14,379 nucleotides of DNA from Planctomycetaceae bacterium (GCA_031288765.1 JAITQV010000476.1:1-14379), one strand, 5' to 3'. Positions 6,185 through 13,951 are shown, counted from the first letter of the stretch. Translations and numbers: made by a program. The notes: generated by a model from the sequence alone, not told the origin.

Positions 6185-7759
6185 ATGAAACGTGAAGAAC
6201 TTTTTGATAGGATTCGTCAACAAACGTTGTGGGATGTGATTGTCATCGGCGGCGGTGCAACAGGACTCGGTATTGCTTTGGACGCTTCACTTCGAGGCTT
6301 TTCGACATTGCTTCTTGAGCAACACGATTTCACAAAAGGAACATCAAGTAAAAGTACAAAATTAGTTCACGGCGGTGTCCGTTATCTTGCGCAAGGTGAT
6401 GTCGGTTTGGTTATTGAGGCGTTACGTGAACGCGGTTTATTGTTGCAAAATGCGCCGCATCTTGTTAAAAATCAAACGTTTATTATTCCGAATTATCAAT
6501 GGTGGCGCGGGTTGTTTTATACGATTGGGTTGACGATGTACGATATTCTTGCCGGACGGCATAGTTTCGGAAGATCGTATTATATCGGACGCAAGGAAGT
6601 GATTCGCCGGATGCCGACAATTCAGAAACACAATCTTAAAAACGGCGTTGTTTATCACGACGGTCAGTTCGATGATTCCCGATTGGCGATCAGTCTTGTA
6701 CGAAGTATTTTGAACAATGGCGGAGTTACAATTAATTACATGAAAGTAACCGGCTTGAATAAATCGAACGGAAAAATCACTGGTGTTCGCGCTCAAGATA
6801 TGGAAACCGGTTCAACATTTTCGTTGCAAAGCAAACTTGTAATTAACGCAACGGGAGTTTTTGTCAATGACGTGATTCGGATGGATATTCCCGATTCTCC
6901 TGATCTTGTGCGACCGAGTCAGGGAATTCATTTGGTTGTTGATCGGGAATTTCTACCCGGTAATGACGCGTTAATGATTCCGAAAACCGATGATGGACGT
7001 GTTCTTTTTGCGGTTACTTGGCATGATAAAGTTGTTATCGGAACAACTGATACGCCCATTTATGAAACTTCGTTGGAACCCCAAGCCCTTGATAACGAAA
7101 TTGATTTTGTATTACAAAATGCGGGGAAATATCTTGAAAAACCAATTCAACGTGAAGATGTCCGAAGTGTTTTCGCCGGATTGCGTCCGCTTGCCGCTCC
7201 GAAAAAAATTACAGAAAAAAAGACCCGCGAGATTTCACGAAATCACAAAATTATTGTTTCAGGCTCAGGCTTGCTAACGATTACCGGCGGAAAATGGACG
7301 ACATACCGGAAAATGGCACAAGATGTTCTTGACAAAGCAATTTCACTCGGTCAATTGGACAAACGAAAATGTATTACGGAAACATTTCCTATTCACGGAT
7401 TTCAGAAAAATACGGACAGAAATCATCCGTTGTATGTTTACGGTGCCGACCGTACAGAAATAGAGCAATTAGTAACAAAATATCCGGAATTGAGCGAACA
7501 ATTACATCAACGGCTTCCGTCAATCAAAGCGGAAGTTATTTGGGCGGTTCGGTTTGAATTGGCGCGGTCGGTTGAAGATGTTTTGGCGCGGCGGCTTCGC
7601 ATTTTACTGCTTGACGCACGAGCTGCAATTGATATTGCTCCGATGGTTGCCGATCTCATCGCCAAAGAATTAAACTATGATGAAAATTGGAAACGAAAAC
7701 AAATTGATGATTTTGTACAAATTGCCAATCAATATTTACTTGTTCCTTATAAACAGTGA
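6185..7759 (+). CDS. glpD: FAD-dependent sn-glycerol-3-phosphate dehydrogenase (GlpD family)
   Basis: 524 residues, close to the usual GlpD length. It oxidises sn-glycerol-3-phosphate to dihydroxyacetone phosphate and passes electrons to the quinone pool at the inner membrane face. The N-terminal FAD-binding motif is VIVIGGGATGLG (18-29), followed by the GlpD signature GTSSKSTKLVHGGVRYL (52-68). Further on are GTTDTP in the substrate domain, SGLRPLAAP-like FAGLRPLAAP, and the C-terminal FAD contact TITGGKWTTYRKMA. A helical GlpD C-terminal domain is present. The start at 6185 is 20 bp after the previous stop, with a weak TAAGGA 12 nt upstream. The next gene begins at the stop codon (TGATG), which indicates one transcript and translational coupling. 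No glycerol kinase or glycerol facilitator is seen nearby, so the substrate is probably imported already phosphorylated. Confidence 0.93.
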   Translation: MKREELFDRIRQQTLWDVIVIGGGATGLGIALDASLRGFSTLLLEQHDFTKGTSSKSTKLVHGGVRYLAQGDVGLVIEALRERGLLLQNAPHLVKNQTFIIPNYQWWRGLFYTIGLTMYDILAGRHSFGRSYYIGRKEVIRRMPTIQKHNLKNGVVYHDGQFDDSRLAISLVRSILNNGGVTINYMKVTGLNKSNGKITGVRAQDMETGSTFSLQSKLVINATGVFVNDVIRMDIPDSPDLVRPSQGIHLVVDREFLPGNDALMIPKTDDGRVLFAVTWHDKVVIGTTDTPIYETSLEPQALDNEIDFVLQNAGKYLEKPIQREDVRSVFAGLRPLAAPKKITEKKTREISRNHKIIVSGSGLLTITGGKWTTYRKMAQDVLDKAISLGQLDKRKCITETFPIHGFQKNTDRNHPLYVYGADRTEIEQLVTKYPELSEQLHQRLPSIKAEVIWAVRFELARSVEDVLARRLRILLLDARAAIDIAPMVADLIAKELNYDENWKRKQIDDFVQIANQYLLVPYKQ

Positions 7760-9114
7760 TGACTTTTTTTTCCTTAAAACCGGCTGTTCCGAAACCATTA
7801 CTTCCAAACGATCAGATTGATTCGTCTTACCGGCGGCTGCGCGAACAGGTTTTTCTTGGAACGTTTATCGGTTACGCCGGTTATTATTTGTTGCGGAAAA
7901 ATTTTTCTTTGGCAATGCCGTATCTTGCGGAACAGGGTTATTCCAAAACACAACTTGGTTTCGCTTTTTCTGCTGTTGCATTTTCGTATGGAATTAGTAA
8001 ATTTCTGATGGGTAATGTCTCAGACCGAAGCGATGCACGAAAATTTTTGACACTCGGTCTTCTTTTGACGGCGGGAGTTAGTTTTCTTTTTGGTTGTTTT
8101 CCCTTTGCCACATCGTCTGTTACGGTTATGTACATTATTTTATTTATCGGCGGTTGGTTTCAAGGAATGGGTTGGGCTCCATGCGGTCGGTCAATGGTTC
8201 ATTGGTTTACGGTTAGCGAACGCGGATTTCGTATGGCTATTTGGAATGTTGCGCATAATGTCGGCGGCGGTCTGATTGGTCCTTTAGCCGTTTTAGGGCT
8301 TTTTCTTTTTAGTAACGATTGGCGGAGCATTTTTTATTTTCCGGCAATCGTTGCGTGCGGAGTTGCCGGAATTACGTTTTTCCTGATGCGTGATACACCG
8401 CAATCCTGTGGTTTACCGCCTATCGAAAAATATAAAAACGAATATCCCGAAAATTATAATGAATCATTTGAAAAAGAAATGACACCGCGTGAAATTTTCT
8501 TTTTGTACGTTTTTAACAATAAACTTCTTTGGTTTGTTGCTTTGGCAAACGCTTTTATTTACTTAATTCGTTACGGTGTTATTGATTGGGCTCCGACTTA
8601 TTTGACGGAAGTTAAAGGATATTCGATCAACAAAGCAGGTTGGGCTTATTTTGCATACGAATATGCCGGAATTCCCGGAACTTTACTTTGCGGCTGGATG
8701 AGTGATCGGTTTTTCAAAGGACATCGTGCTCCGGCAACAATTCTCTTTTTGATTTTAGTTACAATTGCGATTGCAGTGTATTGGCTTCACCCGCCGGGTA
8801 AGATTTGGTTAGTTAATGCTTCACTAATTAGTATTGGTTTCTTAATTTATGGTCCTGTAATGATGACCGGCTTACACGCTTTGGAACTTGTTCCCAAAAA
8901 AGCGGCTGGAACTGCTGCCGGATTAACCGGTTTATTCGGCTATTTTTTCGGTGCAATGTCCGCAAATATTGTTATCGGTTGGATAGTTGATTGCTTTGGT
9001 TGGAACGGAAGTTTTATACTACTTCTTGCGTCGTGTTTTGCCGCAATGTTTTTCATTACATTGACATGGAAAAAAAAGAACAATAATATAAAAACTACGG
9101 AAGATTTACAGTAA
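7759..9114 (+). CDS. glpT: Glycerol-3-phosphate:phosphate antiporter GlpT
   Basis: 451 residues with the 12-helix major facilitator layout of the organophosphate:phosphate antiporter family. It resembles E. coli GlpT along nearly its full length from memory: GYAGYYLLRKNFSLAMPYL, GWFQGMGWAPCGRSMVHW, RDTPQSCGLPPIEKYKNEYP, YAGIPGTLLCGWMSD and ALELVPKKAAGTAAGLTGLF. The residues equivalent to the E. coli binding-site R45, K80, H165 and R269 are all kept, as R46, K81, H166 and R271. It should exchange cytoplasmic phosphate for external glycerol-3-phosphate at the inner membrane. The ATG at 7759 overlaps the previous stop by one base; a GTG one codon earlier is an alternative. E. coli also pairs glpT with a periplasmic GDPD (glpQ), which matches the logic of this locus. 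Confidence 0.93.
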   Translation: MTFFSLKPAVPKPLLPNDQIDSSYRRLREQVFLGTFIGYAGYYLLRKNFSLAMPYLAEQGYSKTQLGFAFSAVAFSYGISKFLMGNVSDRSDARKFLTLGLLLTAGVSFLFGCFPFATSSVTVMYIILFIGGWFQGMGWAPCGRSMVHWFTVSERGFRMAIWNVAHNVGGGLIGPLAVLGLFLFSNDWRSIFYFPAIVACGVAGITFFLMRDTPQSCGLPPIEKYKNEYPENYNESFEKEMTPREIFFLYVFNNKLLWFVALANAFIYLIRYGVIDWAPTYLTEVKGYSINKAGWAYFAYEYAGIPGTLLCGWMSDRFFKGHRAPATILFLILVTIAIAVYWLHPPGKIWLVNASLISIGFLIYGPVMMTGLHALELVPKKAAGTAAGLTGLFGYFFGAMSANIVIGWIVDCFGWNGSFILLLASCFAAMFFITLTWKKKNNNIKTTEDLQ

Positions 9115-9178
9115 TATTAACGTGCGTTTTTTACAATATTTATGTTCATACTCAATAGTTTCGGAATTTACTAATACT

Positions 9179-9991
9179 ATGCTTGCTGATATTCGACATT
9201 TGGTTTTTGATCTGGACGGAACAATTTATCGCGGGAAAACACTTTTTCCTTACACGTTGGAATCGCTTGAACTTTTGGAATCTTGCGGTATTACTTATAC
9301 TTATCTGACGAACAATTCTTCGATCAGTGCCAAAGATTATGTTCAAAAAATCCGCCGGCTTGGTTTGCGTTGTCAGGAAGAAAATCTGTACACTTCATCA
9401 CTGGCAACAATTGATTTTCTGCATAATAACTGTCCTAATCTTGCAACGATTTATCTTCTTGGAACGGAAAGTCTCAAGATGGAATTTATTGAAGCGGGTT
9501 ATTGTGTTTTTTCGGACGATGAACCTGATGAACCGGAAGCGGTGGTGATTGCTTTTGATACAACATTGACTTATGCGAAACTTTGTAAAGCGGCATGGTG
9601 GATTAAGCAAGGTAAACCTTATCTGGCAACACATCCCGACATCGTTTGTCCGACGGATTTGCCGACAATTCTCATTGATTGCGGAGCCGTTTGTGATTGT
9701 ATTGCGTCTGTTACAGGACGCCGACCGGATCGGATTTCCGGCAAACCGGAACGGTTAATGATTGATGGCATTGTACAAAAATACGGATTAAAACCGAATG
9801 AAATCGCTATGGTTGGCGACCGGCTTTACACCGATATTGAAATGGCGCGGCGTGCCGGAATTCTTGGAATTCTTGTTCTCAGCGGCGAGACGACTCAATC
9901 CGATTTGGAAAAAAGCGAACAAAAACCGGACTTTATTTTCGACACAATTTTTGATCTTGCCCGTGAAATTAAACGTAAAAAAACGGGTTGA
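9179..9991 (+). CDS. HAD-superfamily IIA phosphatase (NagD/AraL/phosphoglycolate-phosphatase-like)
   Basis: 270 residues from the ATG at 9179, which puts the first HAD motif near the N-terminus as is usual. A GTG at 9122, 7 bp after the glpT stop, would add 19 residues and cannot be excluded. Catalytic motifs are all visible: D11 and D13 in VFDLDGTIYRG, T44-N45-N46 in YLTNNSS, K189 in SGKPE, and G213-D214 with D219 in MVGDRLYTDIEMA. A type C2 cap fills about residues 75-180. Members dephosphorylate small sugar or polyol phosphates, including glycerol phosphate and phosphoglycolate. In Bacillus subtilis the related AraL phosphatase is encoded next to AraM, and here a member shares an operon with an AraM-type enzyme. 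It may act on excess or damaged glycerol phosphate or on a by-product. Substrate is not set by the sequence. Confidence 0.85.
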   Translation: MLADIRHLVFDLDGTIYRGKTLFPYTLESLELLESCGITYTYLTNNSSISAKDYVQKIRRLGLRCQEENLYTSSLATIDFLHNNCPNLATIYLLGTESLKMEFIEAGYCVFSDDEPDEPEAVVIAFDTTLTYAKLCKAAWWIKQGKPYLATHPDIVCPTDLPTILIDCGAVCDCIASVTGRRPDRISGKPERLMIDGIVQKYGLKPNEIAMVGDRLYTDIEMARRAGILGILVLSGETTQSDLEKSEQKPDFIFDTIFDLAREIKRKKTG

Positions 9992-10020
9992 CCGAATTAT
10001 TTTTAGTAACTTAGTATAAC

Positions 10021-11322
10021 ATGGAACCGACAAATAAATCTTACGAATATTGGCGAATGCGAATATTGTACTCAACAATGTTTGGGTATATTTTCTTTTA
10101 TTTTATCCGTAAAAATCTTTCCATGGCGATGCCGTTGATAGAATCCGATCTTGGTATCGGCAAACAGGAACTCGGTTTATTCCTGACGCTTCATGGTTTA
10201 TTGTACGGTTTTTCACGATTTGTGAACGGAATTATTGGCGACCGTGTGAATCCGCGTTGGTTTATGGCGACGGGACTATTTCTTTGTGCGGTAGCGAATT
10301 TCGGTTTCGGAATGAGCAGTAGTGTTTGGATTATGGGAATATTTTGGATTGTGAACGCATGGTTTCAGGGAATGGGTTTTCCGCCGTGCGCTAAAAGTTT
10401 AACTCATTGGTTTGCCGCGGAAGAACGCGGTGTGAAATTTTCGATCTGGAATACTTCTCATTCGATTGGAGCCGGACTTGTTTTTCTCCTCAATAGCGGA
10501 GTGATTTTATTGTTTCATGATTGGCGGTATTGTTTTTTTATTCCCGGTATGATTGCTATTTTTGGAGCGATTTTTCTTTTTGAACGATTACGCGATTCAC
10601 CGGAAACAATGGGACTTGAACCTATTGAAATTTATTACGCTAAAAAACATGGACAGGAAATTGAAACAGAAAACGAAAAAACAGAACAGGGTCGTGAACG
10701 TTGGAGTCGAATATTATATGAGCATGTTTATTCGAATCCGGCAATTTGGATTATCAGTTTGGCAAATTTTTTCGTATATGTTGTACGGTTTTCGATTCTT
10801 GATTGGGCTCCGACTTTTTTGAAACAAGCAAAAGGAATTGATGTTGCGCAAAGCGGTGTTGTGAGCAGTTGTTACGAATTGATTGGTGTTATCGGAATGC
10901 TTTGCAGCGGACTTCTCATGGACAAAATATTTCGGGGACACGGTTCGAAAGTTTGTTTACTTTACATGCTTGGTTGTACAATAACAATGGGGCTTTTCTG
11001 GTTTACGGATTCGTCGTCGGTTTTAGCCAATGCGTTATTCCTTGCGGTACTTGGTTTTTTCATTTATGGTCCGCAATGTCTGATTGGCGTGATTGCGGCT
11101 AATATTGCAACTAAAAAGGCGGCTGCAGCTGCCAACGGATTGACGGGAATTTTCGGTTATATGAGTGTAATTGTTACGGGTTGGGGAGTTGGTTTTATTG
11201 CGGAAAAATATGATTGGAATATCGTATTTCTTTGTTTGATTGGAGCATCGTTTACGGCAATGCTTCTATTTTGTTTTGTTCTGAATGCCGCCGCGCCGGA
11301 ACAACAAACCACTGTAAAATAA
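10021..11322 (+). CDS. Second organophosphate:phosphate antiporter (GlpT/UhpT/PgtP-like paralogue)
   Basis: 433 residues, a 12-helix major facilitator of the same family as the GlpT protein upstream but clearly divergent from it. Shared features are FIRKNLSMAMP, AWFQGMGFPPCAKSLTHW, RDSPETMGLEPIE, SILDWAPTFLKQ and KKAAAAANGLTGIFGYM. Residues matching GlpT R45, H165 and R269 remain (R30, H147, R256), so a phosphorylated substrate is expected. The lysine equivalent to GlpT K80 is replaced by arginine (R66 in YGFSRFVNG). That change and the paralogue's place in an operon with two stereospecific dehydrogenases suggest a distinct substrate, perhaps sn-glycerol-1-phosphate or another glycerol-phosphate compound. 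It starts 30 bp after the phosphatase gene and is the last gene of the operon. It could instead be a sensor-like UhpC homologue, but no partner kinase is visible here. Confidence 0.85.
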   Translation: MEPTNKSYEYWRMRILYSTMFGYIFFYFIRKNLSMAMPLIESDLGIGKQELGLFLTLHGLLYGFSRFVNGIIGDRVNPRWFMATGLFLCAVANFGFGMSSSVWIMGIFWIVNAWFQGMGFPPCAKSLTHWFAAEERGVKFSIWNTSHSIGAGLVFLLNSGVILLFHDWRYCFFIPGMIAIFGAIFLFERLRDSPETMGLEPIEIYYAKKHGQEIETENEKTEQGRERWSRILYEHVYSNPAIWIISLANFFVYVVRFSILDWAPTFLKQAKGIDVAQSGVVSSCYELIGVIGMLCSGLLMDKIFRGHGSKVCLLYMLGCTITMGLFWFTDSSSVLANALFLAVLGFFIYGPQCLIGVIAANIATKKAAAAANGLTGIFGYMSVIVTGWGVGFIAEKYDWNIVFLCLIGASFTAMLLFCFVLNAAAPEQQTTVK

Positions 11323-11800
11323 AAACGCAACACTTATTTCTAATTTACATAACGTAAACAATGTTCTGTTGAAGGCTTGTTCTTTACGGCGTTCCGTTAC
11401 CAATGTGTTCGCGTAACTGATTATAGACTCTGTTTATGGACGAGATTGCAAGATTGTTGTATCGATTGTTGACCAAAGAGTGTAAACGTGATAAAATGTT
11501 AAAATGATAAATTAATCGGTCAAGTGCAAGCGAATTTATCACACCCAATGACAAATTTTATGTACATAGATATGATGTTTTCGTTTGCACTTGATCATTA
11601 AAATAGACAGATAAATAATCTGTGTCCCGTAGGGTAGAGTGTTCAAACGGGTGTTGATTTTGTTTTTTTATTTTTTAACAATTTTCTTCTTTTAATCGTT
11701 TGATTTTCAAGGAGATACGTATTTTTCCATGTGTGTAAATGTGCCATCGTTACTTTTTCCAAACATTTTTTATAGTTGATCGTTTCCCTTTCTTGAGTCA
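11323..11800. other. Gene-free AT-rich spacer after the operon
   Basis: No convincing open reading frame, tRNA or rRNA is present. The start (11323-11460) shows only short stems (for example GTTAC with GTAAC near 11397-11418) and no clean intrinsic terminator for the operon. A good AAGGAG sequence at 11709-11714 precedes an ATG at 11729 by 14 nt, but that frame is only 16 codons. The inverted repeat at 11520-11594 is listed separately. Confidence 0.6.
11520..11594. repeat. 15-bp inverted repeat around a 45-bp centre
   Basis: TCAAGTGCAAGCGAA (11520-11534) and TTCGTTTGCACTTGA (11580-11594) pair at 14 of 15 positions, and weaker pairing continues outward. It may be the ends of a small mobile-element remnant or a long RNA hairpin. 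Just to the right, AAAATAGACAG (11600-11610) resembles part of the terminal repeat of the 413-bp element at 11901-12313. Confidence 0.45.
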
Positions 11801-11890
11801 ATGCGAGTCAGCAACGGCAGCATGAGTATGCGCGTTGTGATGCCGTTCATCTTGTTTGGCGAGGCGCGCCTCTTGTCCCAACCAAACAAG
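11801..11890 (+). ncRNA. GC-rich islet with two adjacent hairpins, candidate structured RNA
   Basis: About 90 bp of visibly higher GC lie in a strongly AT-rich spacer. Hairpin 1 pairs AACGGCA (11813-11819) with TGCCGTT (11841-11847), with an inner GCAT/ATGC stem. Hairpin 2 pairs CTTGTTTGG (11851-11859) exactly with CCAAACAAG (11882-11890) and contains the palindrome GAGGCGCGCCTC (11861-11872). A 34-codon frame (ATG 11801 to TAA 11903-11905) also runs through it, but no Shine-Dalgarno precedes the start. A structured RNA, a dispersed repeat unit or a gene remnant are all possible; I cannot tell which strand is transcribed. Confidence 0.3.
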
Positions 11891-11900
11891 GATTCAATAA

Positions 11901-12313
11901 TGTAACTGTCTATTTAAATTTTGCGAAATAGAGTAATTAGCTCCTTTAGATTTTAAGTTTTTGCAGAAAAGTTGCAAATTTAATTAGATTAACTTGTTTA
12001 ATAACATGAAGTTACGACAGTTTGTAGTAATTTTAAGCAAAAGCGAAAAGAATGATTTGATTCTTAAAATACTTTTTTGAGTTTGTACCGACGATTTTGA
12101 GAATCGAATGATTTTATTACAATAATATGAATAAAATTATATGTTATAATTTTGTTGGCAATGGAGAGACTCGTTTTCATTTCCTGCGGAAATTGCTGTT
12201 TTTCAGGTATCTTGCGTAGAAAATAAAAATATCGAAACTATAAAATTCGTGTCTAACATAATAGTAAATGAAACGAATTGCTCAATTTCCACAAATTTAA
12301 ATAGACAGTTACA
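11901..12313. mobile_element. 413-bp element with 21-bp perfect terminal inverted repeats, MITE-like
   Basis: The left end TGTAACTGTCTATTTAAATTT (11901-11921) is the exact reverse complement of the right end (12293-12313). Imperfect similarity continues inward for about 25 bp more (for example GAAAT-GAG-AATT on both sides). The inside is AT-rich, has no gene of credible length, and contains a perfect 9-bp hairpin, AAAATTATA with TATAATTTT (12133-12141 and 12145-12153). These traits fit a non-autonomous transposable element mobilised in trans. A target-site duplication is not clear; only AA is shared by both flanks. Confidence 0.6.
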
Positions 12314-12317
12314 AATT

Positions 12318-12376
12318 GTTTTAAAATACCTCAAATTTAAGCATATTGACCTTTTAATTTTTGGGAAAGTACAGAT
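12318..12376. repeat. Partial copy of the dispersed repeat found at 3155-3214
   Basis: GTTTTAAAATA, TTAAGCAT, TTGA, TTAATTTT and GGAAAGTA follow one another in the same order and nearly the same spacing here and at 3155-3214, with single-base changes and short gaps. Only the one end of the 199-bp element is present. The short tract after it (12385-12425) is a low-complexity run built on AACCATAAATCATAAACCACAAATC. Confidence 0.5.
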
Positions 12377-12433
12377 TAGAACCGTAACACCCAAACCATA
12401 AATCATAAACCACAAATCCCAATTACAAAGATT

Positions 12434-13951
12434 TTATTTCAAGAGTGACTGCCGCAACGAAACAAAATGTTTAAAGGCAAGTTTCAGAACACGTTGCGAA
12501 TCAATCAGTCCGGTAAACGGAACCGAATCCATATCAAGAGATTTGGTATCTTCCGGATTTTCGCCGCCGGTATCTTGAAGCAGTGTCCAAAAAATACCTT
12601 GAACCATTCTTTTTCCGAGAATTGTTCGGAGCAGGATTTCCGTCCAGATTTGCTGGAGTCCTTCAGACCATTGATATTCGGGCGGAATGACCTGATCAAT
12701 GCCGGTCATATCCGTACCGGAAGCACTCGGCACTGATATTGTGACGTAAACCTTTTTGCCGAGAAAACTCCACTGATCAATCATATGACTCACCGCCATC
12801 GGGTCACGAGGCAATGTGGAACGGCTGTTGAAACCGAAATTTATTTCCATAAGAAAAGAATCAATTTCATGACAATTCATTAGGGATTCGGCGATTTGAA
12901 TTTGGTCAAATTCGGGAGTATGAGTGAGGGCGTATTCCCCCCAAGGCTGGTCAATGCCAATAAGAATCGGGGTTTCGATTCCGTTACTTCTCATTTGTTG
13001 GGCAAGTATTTGTATCAGGGCAATCGTCCGTGATTGCGGAATTTCGGGGATGGTATAGGAGTTGAAACGGCTTGCCAAAATCCAGGCTTGGGCGGCGGAA
13101 CCATAACGTTCGATTATTGCGTTGACGAAACGGGTTGCGTAACTTTCGAAAGTTCCTGTTTCGCACAAGTGAGGAGTGAGCCAAATAGGAAATGCCGAAA
13201 TGTCGAAACAAAGAAGCGGTCCCATAATAATATCAAAACCAAACCGCGCGGAATTGCTTATCCGTTTTTCCAATTGTTCCCAGCAAAAACGTCCGGGTTT
13301 CGGTTCCAGAATACGCCACGAGGGCATTGGAAGTACCGCATGAAACGCTTCTTGCAAAAATTTGGCGTAAAGATCAAATTCGTACAACGATTCAATAGGG
13401 TGATTATTTAACCCAATACCCAACAAAACCGGCAATCTTTCATCAATACGGGTACGCCAGGCAAGCGATTGTTCGGTGAACAAATACGTACATTCCAAAG
13501 CGATTTGTTCAAATTCTTCCAAAAGCAAAATCAATTCCTGTTCGACATTGGGATTGGTGTCGTCTGTAACAGCTGCTTGGGAAAAACGGCGTGAAACAGT
13601 AATCATTCGTGATTTCAGTTCCTGAGTTAACCGAAAACCGAGCATTTGCCAATCAAACTGTTTACGAAGCAGCCGCCCCAACGAACCGCGCCCAAGTTCT
13701 TTAACCAAAGAGTAAGGGCGTTCCTGAATGATTAACGATTCTGTTGACTCCATTGAAAGACCGATTTGGGTATGGAGCCAAGGAACGTGGACGGTTCCGC
13801 TGCCTTTTACTGAGGTGCGAACAGTCATTTCGTTTCCGTTCAGAACAATTTCCGTCGGACGCGGAATACGCCCCCAAGTGGCAAAATAGGATTTTTTCAG
13901 AAGCGGTTCCGGGATAACTCCGGGTGAAATACGAAATCGAAACTCATTCAT
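12434..13951 (-). CDS. Planctomycete-type GH10-like (xylanase-like) barrel protein, catalytic residues not evident
   Basis: 505 residues from the ATG at 13949-13951. A TTG at 13996 would add 15 residues and is less likely. Residues 1-90 form an N-terminal beta-rich domain (GSGTVHVPW around 51-58), residues about 90-165 are helical, and about 175-500 resemble a GH10 TIM barrel: WRILEPKPGRFCWEQL (212-227), GFDIIMGPLLCFDISAFPIWL (238-258), IDQPWGEY (333-340), LMEINFGFNSRSTLPRDP (367-384), and VYVTISVPSASG (401-412). GH10 enzymes have an Asn-Glu acid/base after strand 4 and a Glu in an ITELDV-like strand. Here the corresponding stretches read ILASRFN (291-297) and VTISVP (403-408), without the glutamates. 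Similar planctomycete proteins recalled from memory also lack them. The function is therefore uncertain: it may bind rather than cleave glycans. No signal peptide is obvious. Confidence 0.75.
   Translation of the reverse strand: MNEFRFRISPGVIPEPLLKKSYFATWGRIPRPTEIVLNGNEMTVRTSVKGSGTVHVPWLHTQIGLSMESTESLIIQERPYSLVKELGRGSLGRLLRKQFDWQMLGFRLTQELKSRMITVSRRFSQAAVTDDTNPNVEQELILLLEEFEQIALECTYLFTEQSLAWRTRIDERLPVLLGIGLNNHPIESLYEFDLYAKFLQEAFHAVLPMPSWRILEPKPGRFCWEQLEKRISNSARFGFDIIMGPLLCFDISAFPIWLTPHLCETGTFESYATRFVNAIIERYGSAAQAWILASRFNSYTIPEIPQSRTIALIQILAQQMRSNGIETPILIGIDQPWGEYALTHTPEFDQIQIAESLMNCHEIDSFLMEINFGFNSRSTLPRDPMAVSHMIDQWSFLGKKVYVTISVPSASGTDMTGIDQVIPPEYQWSEGLQQIWTEILLRTILGKRMVQGIFWTLLQDTGGENPEDTKSLDMDSVPFTGLIDSQRVLKLAFKHFVSLRQSLLK

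Noticed and set aside
11626..11652. GTTCAAAC resembling a tRNA T-loop
   Set aside because: The flanking bases do not form a T-stem, and no acceptor, D or anticodon stems can be drawn around it.
11729..11779. 16-codon frame after a good AAGGAG sequence
   Set aside because: The distance from the Shine-Dalgarno to ATG is 14 nt, the peptide is very short, and nothing downstream suggests a leader peptide.
12203..12415. Minus-strand 70-codon frame
   Set aside because: It crosses the end of the 413-bp element and the neighbouring repeat, has no ribosome site, and has a composition expected of AT-rich non-coding DNA.
13034..13411. Plus-strand 125-codon frame
   Set aside because: It is antisense to the well-supported GH10-like gene and shows no recognisable motifs.
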